From the NCBI GenBank assembly GCA_902363665.1, contig CABJAW010000032.1, positions 1 to 13,933 on the forward strand: a DNA stretch of 13,933 nucleotides. Reading direction: 5' to 3'. Position 1 is the first letter of the stretch. Each line of letters begins with the position of its first letter. A program made the position numbers and the translations under genes. The notes under the pieces were generated by a model. It saw only the letters and a program-made list of their open reading frames with translations, did not search any database and was not told the origin of the DNA. Positions 5,430 through 12,057 of this stretch are shown here, in pieces. This DNA is from Lachnospiraceae bacterium. GTDB lineage: Bacteria > Bacillota > Clostridia > Lachnospirales > Lachnospiraceae.

Positions 5430-7704
5430 GGCAATTATTTTTGCAGGGATTCTGATCCTGATCTGTGCTGCGATCATGACAGGAGTCGCTTCGGATCTGT
5501 ATTATCAGATTTATTATGAATATCGGGCTTCCATGGACAGCAGCCAGAAAACACAGGTGACAGAGGCGGATGCGCCGGAAAACACCTGGCCGTCCTATGA
5601 CGGCGGAGCGGAAGATAATCTGAAAAGCTTTGCGCAGTTTATGTACGTTGGCAGTTATGTGATGTACTGGCAGCTGCAGGAAAAACTGCAGCAGCGTACA
5701 GTGCTTCCTTCGGAAGTATTTTTTTCAGACAAAATAAGGGAGCAGGCAAAAACGGATGAGGATCTGGAAACACAGCTGGCTGATTTTGATGTGGAATTTC
5801 AGAGCTGGTACAATGGATTTTCCTCATTGGTCGAGCAGTACCAGATTGAATACCGGATTGTGGATCAGGAAAGCAGCGAGGCAGAGACAAATTCGTTGGA
5901 AAATCTGGAGCAGTATGAGAGCGCTGTGGAAAATGCCCCATTTTTCCTTAAAATGACGTTTGATGAAGAAGGCAGTGTGTCGATCGACGAGATGCAAAAT
6001 CAGGATGGAATCATCTTGTCGGCCGGAGATATCCGGAGGATGACGAAGGCACGGATTCTGAACTGGATCGGAAATACAGAGCTATCACCGACACTTCTGC
6101 AGACACCAAAGCAGGTTACAGTCTATATTTACTCGGAAAACCAGGACTGTTATTATACGGGGGTACAGTGGCAGCCGGAAGAACAGGCTTTTGAGACAGC
6201 GTATGGAGATCGTGGAAGCTGGTATCTGGAATCGTACATCATACCGCTTTTTCTACTGGCGCTGGCCGCATTTTTGATTCCGCCGTTTAAGCGGCTGCGC
6301 AGAGAGAACCGGCTGATTGGGAAAATTCCGTTTGAGGCTGCGGTAGCTGCTGTAGTTCTGGTAATCACGGCACAGGAGGGCGTCATTTCTTTTGCAGTAA
6401 GGATTGTACAGTCAGAAAACAGCTGGTATGCGATGTATCTGCTTGTCTGCCTAGGCTTCCACTTTGCGGCCTACAGTGTGTGGTTTGCTGCAGTCATAGC
6501 ATTGCTGCAAGTGTTGGATGTCGGAGTGGTTCCTTACCTGAAAGAGCGCTCCCTCTTATATCAGAACGGAGACCGGATTTTGGCCTGGCTGAAGAGTAAG
6601 ATAAAGAAGCTGGTAAAAGAGCTTCAGACAGTCGATCTGACGGATTCCTCCGACCGCTGGCTTTTGCTGGTAATTCTTGTGAATTTTGTGATTCTTGCAG
6701 TACTTTGCAGCCTGTGGGTGGGCGGTATTTTCTGGATTTTCCTGTATTCGGCTGTGCTGTTTCTGATTTTTCGGCGCTATCTGAACCGGATCAAAGAAAA
6801 TTATCGGGTGCTGCTTGAGGAAGTAAAGGAGATGGGAGAAGGAAATCTGAATGCTTCGGCGGACGGTGACCTCGGCATTTTTTCTGCTGCCGGGGAAGAG
6901 CTGGAAAAAGTAAAAGAGGGATTTTCTGCGGCGGTGGAAGAGGAACTGAAAAGCCGGAACATGAAGACGGAGCTCATCACAAATGTCTCACATGATCTGA
7001 AAACACCGTTGACCGCAATCATTACGTACGTGAACCTGCTGAAAGAAGAAGGAACGACAGAGGAAGAACGGAAAAGTTACATTGAGATCCTTGACCGGAA
7101 GTCCCTTCGCCTGAAAAAGTTGATCGAAGATCTCTTTGAGATCAGCAAAGCGGCGAGCGGAAATATCCAGATCAGACGGCAGCAGGTTGATCTCGCCGAG
7201 ATGGTAAAGCAGGCCGTGCTGGAGCAGGAGGACCGTCTGGCAGAAGCGCAGATCGACTGCCGCGTATCGGTACCGGAAAATCGTGTCCTGATTTTTCTGG
7301 ACGGGGAGAAGACGTACCGCATCCTGGAAAATCTGATTGTCAATGTGAGTAAATATGCGCTTGCAGGCACGCGGGCGTGGATAACTTTGCGCGAAACCGT
7401 CGATGACGTGGAGATCGAGGTCAAAAACACCTCCGCGCAGGAGCTTGCCGAAGACTGCAGCTATTTAACCGAACGTTTCGTGCGCGGCGACACTTCCCGC
7501 AACACCGAAGGAAGCGGTCTTGGCCTTGCGATTGTGAAGAGCTTTACGGAGCTTCAGGGGGGAAGCTTCCGGATCGAGACAGACGGGGATCTGTTTAAGA
7601 CGATTGTGAGATTGAAGAAAGAGACGGAGGGATGGCAGGAAAAAGGTACGGAAGCAGAAACAGGGGCAATTGTGTGTAAAGGAGAGGGAAATCAGTTTGG
7701 ATGA
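5404..7704 (+). CDS. Large multi-pass sensor histidine kinase
   Basis: The 766-aa protein begins with a transmembrane helix (about 9-30), then an acidic extracytoplasmic domain of about 240 residues. Further helices lie at about 277-295, 310-335, 341-370 and a hydrophobic block at 419-457. A HAMP-like linker (about 458-515) leads to the HisKA dimerisation domain with phosphoacceptor H530 in NVSHDLKTPLT, and an ATPase domain with NLIVN (643-647) and GSGLGLAI (703-710). The classical DxGxG box is replaced by KNTS (674-677), as I recall from other clostridial kinases. Start TTG at 5404 overlaps the regulator by 26 nt; it retains the first helix, and AGGTGG upstream can serve as ribosome site. 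The external domain is not one I recognise, so the ligand is unknown. The last 25 residues are low-similarity tail. Confidence 0.9.
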   Translation: MATKSKNNKAIIFAGILILICAAIMTGVASDLYYQIYYEYRASMDSSQKTQVTEADAPENTWPSYDGGAEDNLKSFAQFMYVGSYVMYWQLQEKLQQRTVLPSEVFFSDKIREQAKTDEDLETQLADFDVEFQSWYNGFSSLVEQYQIEYRIVDQESSEAETNSLENLEQYESAVENAPFFLKMTFDEEGSVSIDEMQNQDGIILSAGDIRRMTKARILNWIGNTELSPTLLQTPKQVTVYIYSENQDCYYTGVQWQPEEQAFETAYGDRGSWYLESYIIPLFLLALAAFLIPPFKRLRRENRLIGKIPFEAAVAAVVLVITAQEGVISFAVRIVQSENSWYAMYLLVCLGFHFAAYSVWFAAVIALLQVLDVGVVPYLKERSLLYQNGDRILAWLKSKIKKLVKELQTVDLTDSSDRWLLLVILVNFVILAVLCSLWVGGIFWIFLYSAVLFLIFRRYLNRIKENYRVLLEEVKEMGEGNLNASADGDLGIFSAAGEELEKVKEGFSAAVEEELKSRNMKTELITNVSHDLKTPLTAIITYVNLLKEEGTTEEERKSYIEILDRKSLRLKKLIEDLFEISKAASGNIQIRRQQVDLAEMVKQAVLEQEDRLAEAQIDCRVSVPENRVLIFLDGEKTYRILENLIVNVSKYALAGTRAWITLRETVDDVEIEVKNTSAQELAEDCSYLTERFVRGDTSRNTEGSGLGLAIVKSFTELQGGSFRIETDGDLFKTIVRLKKETEGWQEKGTEAETGAIVCKGEGNQFG

Positions 7705-7784
7705 AACACACAGAAAGCAAAATGATTAACAGTCAAGAGACGAAGAAATTCGTGGTCTGATCAGAATAAAAAAATCACGGAAAG

Positions 7785-7833
7785 AGAAGAACCGACCGAT
7801 CTGTTTTTAGAAAACGGATTGGTCGGTTCTTCT
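7785..7833 (+). terminator. Long hairpin ending the two-component operon
   Basis: A 13-bp perfect stem, AGAAGAACCGACC (7785-7797) with GGTCGGTTCTTCT (7821-7833), continues inward through GATCTGTTTT / AAAACGGATT with G-T wobbles to a 3-nt TAG loop, about 23 bp in all. The following T-run is weak (TGTTGTTA), so termination efficiency is uncertain. Confidence 0.7.
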
Positions 7834-7891
7834 GTTGTTAGGGAGAATACGATATTGCTGAATTGTCGATAGGAAGTTGGACGCAGATCGC

Positions 7892-7933
7892 AAAGCGAAT
7901 TACGAATGTTCGCTTTACACAGGAAAGTGTAAA
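7892..7933. other. Two overlapping small inverted repeats
   Basis: AAAGCGAA (7892-7899) pairs with TTCGCTTT (7909-7916), and TTTACAC (7914-7920) with GTGTAAA (7927-7933). The hairpins share TTT, so they are mutually exclusive in part. They lie just downstream of the minus-strand remnant at 7941-8083 and could be its old terminator or an operator. No function is shown. Confidence 0.35.
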
Positions 7934-7940
7934 AACGGAA

Positions 7941-8083
7941 TCAATTCCCAGTCTCCAGCTGCCGAATCTGCCGCTCTATGATCTGTGCCGCTTCCTCCGG
8001 TTCATAATAAAGCTCCGGATCTATATGTTCCAGAAAGTCGTGAAAAACCTGAAGAATCGATGGTTCCGTGACAGCAAAGCGAT
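7941..8083 (-). pseudogene. C-terminal remnant of an unrecognised protein
   Basis: On the minus strand the stretch reads as about 45 codons of natural-looking soluble helical protein (segments FHDFLEHIDPELYYEPEEAA and QIIERQIRQLETGN) ending in a stop. Upstream (beyond about 8083) the same frame runs antisense to the VirD4 remnant and stops looking like protein, although it stays open to a TTG at 8153. I infer that the N-terminal part was lost when the conjugative fragment was joined here. I do not recognise the family. Confidence 0.35.
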
Positions 8084-8692
8084 TCTGTAAATATGGACAA
8101 CATAGGAACAGAGAAGCGTGCTGTTTTTCTGGTGGTTCCGGATGAAAAGACAACGTATCATTTTCTGGCGGCGCTGTTTATCAGCCAGTGCTATGAAAGC
8201 CTGTTGGAAAATGCGGAGCAAAACAATGGAAAACTGCCTATACGTGTAAATTTCATTATGGAAGAATTTTGTAATATGCCGCGGCTGAGTGATCTGGGGC
8301 CTATGCTTACAGCTGCACGAAGCAGAAATATCCGATTTCATCTGGTGGTTCAGTCATACAGTCAGATGGTGGACAAGTACGGAGACAGCATCAGCAAAAC
8401 GATTATGGATAACTGTGGAAATCTGATCTATCTGCATACCAGTGAAATTTCCTTCCTTGAGTACATCAGTCGTCTGGCTGGCACGAATGAATATGGAAGA
8501 CCGCTGATCTCGGTATCGCGGCTGCAGCATTTGCGGAAGAATGAGACGCTGATTTTTCATGACAGGTGTTATCCGTTTCTGGTACAGGATCTGCCGCTGA
8601 TCTTTGATTATCCGATTACACTTGGGACAGAGATGCCGGAAGGGCACGGGGCAGGAGTAAAAAATCCGGTTTCAGGCAAAATGAAGCTTTGA
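8072..8692 (+). pseudogene. VirD4/TraG-type coupling protein, C-terminal fragment
   Basis: The open frame starts after a TGA at 8069-8071, first Met at 8093 (199 aa from there). It matches the C-terminal third of type IV secretion coupling ATPases of Gram-positive conjugative elements. Visible landmarks are VNFIMEEFCNMP (Walker-B-like segment), LTAARSRNIRFHLVVQS (conserved arginine and glutamine region) and DNCGNLIYLHT. The family is normally around 600 aa; the membrane anchor and Walker A are missing and no ribosome site precedes the Met. It is therefore a relic of an integrative conjugative element. No relaxase, integrase or other transfer gene remains in the window. It lies 149 bp upstream of the NADAR gene, which may have arrived as cargo of the same element. 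Confidence 0.82.
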
Positions 8693-8841
8693 TTTATCGG
8701 AAAATCAGATTAAAATAGAAGAAAATAAAGAGAATATCTGTAAAAAAATTCGGTTAAATGTCGGAAAAAGTAAGAAAACCAAGACTAATAATAAGTAGTG
8801 ATGAAAAGAAAACAATTGTACAGCACAGAGAGGAGCTTACT

Positions 8842-9702
8842 ATGGCAAAGAGACCTGTATTTATCGCAAAAGAGACTGCACCGTTTTATCAGATGACTGA
8901 AATTAAATTTGAGTGGAACGGAGGTCTGGCAAAGGTACAGAAACAGAAGAATATTACCGCACTGCATCAAGAATTTCTGAAGAAAGAGCCGGATAAAAAG
9001 ATTCTGGAAATTTCAAGCAAATCCATGCAGGAATACGGTGAAGCACTCAGTGCCTTTTTCCTTCTGAAAAATGTGCCGGAGCTTGGAAAGAAGGTTCCTG
9101 TGGAGTGTGTATTTCAGGGAGCGAAAACATTTGCGCATGGAGGACCGTACAAGGATCTTCTTGACGTTTCTCCGAGAGAGGCGAAACAGGATGAGAGACT
9201 GAAAAACAGTGGAGCGCTGATCTGTTTTACATTCGGGAATCAGATGTATCCGCTGATTCCAAGAACTGTGTTCTATGATTATATCTACATCAATGCGCTG
9301 CTGGAAAATGAGAAGCTTGCGGCAGCTGTGCTGGAATACGATGCTTTTACGGATATCGAATTTAATCCGGACAGAAGCCTCAACTGTCAGGCAAAAGCGG
9401 CGGCTTGCTTTGTTGGTTTATGCAGAGCAGGTCTGACAGAGAAAATGAAAACGTTTGAGACGTTTGCGGAACTGTTTGGACCGGTACAGAAGGTGCAGGT
9501 GCAGTCAGAGGAGACCGAGACGAAGCCGGAGATGGAGGTGAAGATTGGAGACAGAATCAAACATAAGCTTTTTGGAAATGGAACAGTTGTGGCGGCAGGG
9601 GAAACGTCGCTGAGTGTTGAGTTTGAAAAAGTCGGCAGAAAGAAGCTTGGAAAGCAGTGGTGCCTGAAAAACTGTGAGGTAACAAGTGAAAATAATAAGT
9701 GA
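8842..9702 (+). CDS. DarT1-associated-type NADAR protein with C-terminal PcrA/UvrD-like module
   Basis: The 286-aa protein has a NADAR domain over about 20-200, with landmarks VFQGAKTFAHGGPYKDLLDV, FYDYIYINALL, YDAFTDIEFNPDRSLNCQAKA. These match the NADAR subfamily that partners DarT1 toxins and removes ADP-ribose from guanine bases in DNA. Residues about 232-281 (KIGDRIKHKLFGNGTVV onward) resemble the small Tudor-like C-terminal domain of PcrA/UvrD helicases. I chose the ATG at 8842 (AGAGGAG at 8829-8835); an in-frame ATG at 8758 would add 28 residues unlike the family and lacks a good ribosome site. No DarT gene is in the window. The assignment rests on remembered family sequence, so the exact substrate is inference. 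Confidence 0.82.
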   Translation: MAKRPVFIAKETAPFYQMTEIKFEWNGGLAKVQKQKNITALHQEFLKKEPDKKILEISSKSMQEYGEALSAFFLLKNVPELGKKVPVECVFQGAKTFAHGGPYKDLLDVSPREAKQDERLKNSGALICFTFGNQMYPLIPRTVFYDYIYINALLENEKLAAAVLEYDAFTDIEFNPDRSLNCQAKAAACFVGLCRAGLTEKMKTFETFAELFGPVQKVQVQSEETETKPEMEVKIGDRIKHKLFGNGTVVAAGETSLSVEFEKVGRKKLGKQWCLKNCEVTSENNK

Positions 9703-9729
9703 GTGAGAGTGATACAGTAAAATAGTGCG

Positions 9730-9761
9730 GATAGCCTGGCGCAGCAGTGTGCCAGGCTGTC
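9730..9761 (+). other. Hairpin between the NADAR and PARG genes
   Basis: GATAGCCTGGC (9730-9740) pairs with GCCAGGCTGTC (9751-9761) with one wobble, extendable inward by about 3 pairs. A weak TGTCTGTATGG follows instead of a T-run. It may be a leaky terminator or an RNA-processing barrier setting the ratio of the two proteins. The downstream gene has its own strong AAAGGAGG site (9776-9783 region). Confidence 0.55.
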
Positions 9762-9789
9762 TGTATGGAAGTGAAAAGGAGGTTATAGA

Positions 9790-11061
9790 ATGTATGACAG
9801 AAGAGCAAAGAATGTAGCAGTTTTTGAAGATTCAATGGGGCTGATGAACGGAAATGAAATGCTTCGTCAGGCGATTCGGACATCAATCGAAAAGCAGAAA
9901 CTGTATCTGGAGGGAGAAAATGTTAGTGTACCGGAGGATAGAAGTCTGGTATGCAAAACCGTCGTTTCGAAAAAAAGAAGTTTTGAAGCGACAGCAGAGT
10001 ATGCGCGTGATGGGAAAAAAGTGTGTGTGCTCAATTTTGCTTCATCAACGAATCCAGGTGGTGGCGTAACACGCGGAAGCTCTGCGCAGGAGGAATGTCT
10101 GTGCAGATGCAGTACGTTATATCCCTGCCTGAATATTGAAAAAATGTGGGATGCATTTTACGGACCGCACCGGGCAGCAGGAAATCCGCTTTATAATGAT
10201 GATTGTCTGTATACCCCGGGCGTTGTTGTGTTTAAAAGCGACGTTTCTTTCCCGGAAAGAATGGAAGAGGCAGACTGGTATCAGGTGGATGTGATTACAT
10301 GCGCAGCACCGAATTTGCGAAGTGTGCCGAGTAATTTTATGAACCCTTGTGCGGGAGAAACACCGGCAGAGATTGAAAATGAAAAACTGTATAAGCTCCA
10401 TCAGCGGAGAATAGAGCGGATATTCAGAATAGCAGCGGCAAATGGAGCAGAGATTCTGATTTTAGGGGCGTTTGGCTGCGGAGCTTTTTGCAATCCGCCA
10501 GAAGTTGTTGCAAAAGCTTTTAAGGCTGTTCAGGAGAAATACGCTTCTTATTTTGAAATGATTGAGTATGCTGTGTTCTGCGGCAGATATGAGACTGAGA
10601 ATTATCAAGTGTTCCGTAAAGTGTTTGAGAAAGAAAATAAGAAAGAGGAGACCTGTGATTTAAGCAGATTTCTTGAGGCGCATGAACGTGATTATCAGAA
10701 TGCGCTTAATGAATTGAGAGCTGGAAATAAACAAACACATTGGATGTGGTACATTTTTCCGCAGATTGCCGGACTTGGAAGAAGCAGTATGTCACAATTC
10801 TATTCTATTGCAGATTTGAATGAGGCGAGAGCATATCTGGAAAATCCGGTTCTTGGAGCACATACGCTTGAACTCTGCCAGGTTTTACTTGCACTTGACA
10901 CAAATAATCCGGTAGAAGTATTTCATTGGCCGGATACTTTAAAATTTAAGTCGTGTATGACCTTATTTGAAAAAGCAGATCCAAATCAAAAGGTATTCGG
11001 AATGCTCCTGGATAAATTTTTTGGCGGGAAAAGAGACCGGGAAACACTGGAGCGTCTGTGA
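9790..11061 (+). CDS. TIGR02452-type poly(ADP-ribose) glycohydrolase fused to DUF1810
   Basis: The 423-aa protein starts with a macrodomain-like bacterial PARG region (about 1-282). Its catalytic signature NPGGG (88-92) followed by QEE (100-102) is intact, and LGAFGCGAFCNPP (225-237) is the second conserved loop. These enzymes hydrolyse the ribose-ribose bond of poly(ADP-ribose). Residues about 289-423 form a full-length DUF1810 domain, with HWMWYIFPQIAGLG (317-330), YSIADLNEARAYLENPVLG (338-356) and PDTLKFKSCMTLF (381-393) as signature. DUF1810 has no function I can state. The strong AGGAGGTT ribosome site just before the ATG supports this start. It lies 87 bp after the NADAR gene in the same direction, so both probably act in reversing ADP-ribosylation. 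Confidence 0.88.
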   Translation: MYDRRAKNVAVFEDSMGLMNGNEMLRQAIRTSIEKQKLYLEGENVSVPEDRSLVCKTVVSKKRSFEATAEYARDGKKVCVLNFASSTNPGGGVTRGSSAQEECLCRCSTLYPCLNIEKMWDAFYGPHRAAGNPLYNDDCLYTPGVVVFKSDVSFPERMEEADWYQVDVITCAAPNLRSVPSNFMNPCAGETPAEIENEKLYKLHQRRIERIFRIAAANGAEILILGAFGCGAFCNPPEVVAKAFKAVQEKYASYFEMIEYAVFCGRYETENYQVFRKVFEKENKKEETCDLSRFLEAHERDYQNALNELRAGNKQTHWMWYIFPQIAGLGRSSMSQFYSIADLNEARAYLENPVLGAHTLELCQVLLALDTNNPVEVFHWPDTLKFKSCMTLFEKADPNQKVFGMLLDKFFGGKRDRETLERL

Positions 11062-11082
11062 CAGGTGCAGGAAAAAGAAATG

Positions 11083-11112
11083 CTATAAAAAGAGATACTA
11101 TAAAAAGAGTAT
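11083..11112. repeat. Two tandem 15-bp AT-rich repeats
   Basis: CTATAAAAAGAGATA (11083-11097) is followed directly by CTATAAAAAGAGTAT (11098-11112). Their junction also folds, GATACT (11094-11099) with AGTATC (11108-11113). It may be a weak 3' end signal of the PARG gene; no T-run follows. Confidence 0.5.
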
Positions 11113-11175
11113 CTGCATAAATTTCCAAAATCCTGCATCATTCTCCATTTTTCCTCAAATCCCTTCAAATCCCCC

Positions 11176-11204
11176 TTGCAATTACCGTGATAAAGTGCTA
11201 AAAT
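11176..11204 (+). promoter_or_regulatory. Near-consensus sigma-A-type promoter
   Basis: TTGCAA (11176-11181) and TAAAAT (11199-11204) are separated by exactly 17 bp. The predicted start is near 11211. It lies 307 bp before the next ORF and directly before a structured region, so it drives either a small RNA or a long leader. Confidence 0.6.
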
Positions 11205-11210
11205 CCTGTT

Positions 11211-11341
11211 AATGCGTTTATAAAAAATTAAGAAAGTTATATCTTTTATAATTTTTTTAGGCAACGGGGCCTGGTACTTTGAAAATGAGGCAAGTCATTT
11301 TGAAAGCTTTTGTCGGCATCTCCGCGATGCCGGCTTTTTTT
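11211..11341 (+). ncRNA. Candidate structured small RNA or attenuated leader
   Basis: From the predicted start to the terminator is about 130 nt with no ORF. Three stems are visible: an AT-rich one (TAAAAAATTA at 11221-11230 with TAATTTTTTTA at about 11249-11259); CTTTGAAAATGA (11277-11288) with TCATTTTGAAAG (11295-11306), one G-G mismatch, loop GGCAAG; and the terminator stem. I do not recognise an Rfam family: T-box GGTGG, SAM and cyclic-di-GMP signatures are absent. Either it is a stand-alone RNA or the 5' attenuator of the operon starting at 11511. Confidence 0.5.
11312..11341 (+). terminator. Intrinsic terminator of the small RNA or leader
   Basis: GTCGGCATC (11312-11320) pairs with GATGCCGGC (11326-11334) with one T-G wobble and loop TCCGC, followed by seven Ts (11335-11341). 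Because it lies between a promoter and the downstream operon it would stop readthrough unless regulated. Confidence 0.88.
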
Positions 11342-11355
11342 CGGATTTTTGAGGC

Positions 11356-11370
11356 TGGCTCTGAACAGTT
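11356..11370 (+). repeat. Solo copy of the repeat terminus
   Basis: TGGCTCTGAACAGTT matches 15 bases of the terminal inverted repeat of the element at 274-415, then diverges (CCC instead of AC). It sits 14 nt after the terminator T-run. No partner inverted copy is within 300 bp, so it is a remnant or an independently used site. The remaining interval to 11510 shows no ORF with a ribosome site. Confidence 0.75.
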
Positions 11371-11510
11371 CCCGCATTTCACAGGGGCTGATGATTTTTT
11401 TTCTCAATTATGGCGATAAAAAGGATAATACACCCTCTGTATGGCAGACTCTGGTTTATCTTTTGGAAAAGGCAGGGAAGCACACGGAGAAATAGAAAAG
11501 GAGACTGCAG

Positions 11511-12032
11511 ATGCCAGATCAGAAACAGACCAGAGAGGAACTGCTGGAGCGCATGCTGAAAGGATATCAGGCGTATTTTGATATTGAGCGGTACGAGGAG
11601 AGGGAAGATGACCTTCCACTTATGGCGCACTGCCGGTTTTACGTACATTCCGAGAAGTATGTGCTGGTGAAGAAGGCGAAGCTCTGGGATGCGGACAGCA
11701 ATGAATATGTCTATATTTTTTCTGTGCCGGAGCTGACAAAGGAGATTTTCGAGCGGTGTAAGGATTATGCCTATGAAGAGGGCATGAAGCTGATTGATCC
11801 GAAACCGGGGCATATGTACAGCTACATTACGCCGGTGTTTATCTGCGACACATGCACGAAAGAGGCAGAGAAGGCGCTTATGAGGTGCCGCATTTACAAA
11901 AGTTTTCATTTTTCGTGGTATGGATGGATGAACGTCCATACGGCGGCGGTCATCCGGAAGGGCAATCGTGTAATCACGAACCGGATGGGACGCGGTAACG
12001 CGAAATTTATGAAAAATATACTAAATTCATGA
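11511..12032 (+). CDS. Unrecognised 173-aa protein paired with CstA
   Basis: AAAAGGAG (11497-11503) sits 7 nt before the ATG, and the gene ends 25 bp before cstA, so it is almost certainly real and co-transcribed with it. The protein is soluble-looking, with an N-terminal charged helix (about 5-35), a mixed alpha/beta middle, and a CDTC pair (C112, C115) plus C41, C83 and C126. The C-terminal part has basic and aromatic segments (FHFSWYGWMN, RKGNRVITNRMGRG). No transmembrane helix or signal peptide is seen. I cannot assign a family. The pairing suggests an accessory or regulator of the transporter, comparable in position only to small partners of CstA elsewhere; this is inference. Confidence 0.82.
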   Translation: MPDQKQTREELLERMLKGYQAYFDIERYEEREDDLPLMAHCRFYVHSEKYVLVKKAKLWDADSNEYVYIFSVPELTKEIFERCKDYAYEEGMKLIDPKPGHMYSYITPVFICDTCTKEAEKALMRCRIYKSFHFSWYGWMNVHTAAVIRKGNRVITNRMGRGNAKFMKNILNS

Positions 12033-12057
12033 AAGAGAAAAATAAGGAGGGCAAAAC

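Noticed and set aside
4734..7704. Naming the two-component pair PhoP-PhoR because a phosphate transporter precedes it
   Set aside because: A strong terminator separates them and the kinase sensor does not resemble PhoR; proximity alone is not enough.
7863..8090. Plus-strand 75-codon ORF
   Set aside because: It has no ribosome site, runs antisense to the more protein-like minus-strand remnant, and lies over inverted repeats.
8758..8841. 28-residue N-terminal extension of the NADAR protein
   Set aside because: The ATG at 8842 has the better ribosome site and fits the family start.
11301..11314. CcpA cre-like site TGAAAGCTTTTGTC
   Set aside because: It lacks the central CG and the terminal CA, and forms part of the adjacent hairpins, so the match is probably chance.
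11310..11495. Plus-strand 61-codon ORF before the 173-aa gene
   Set aside because: It starts inside the terminator stem and crosses the solo repeat terminus; no ribosome site or protein character.
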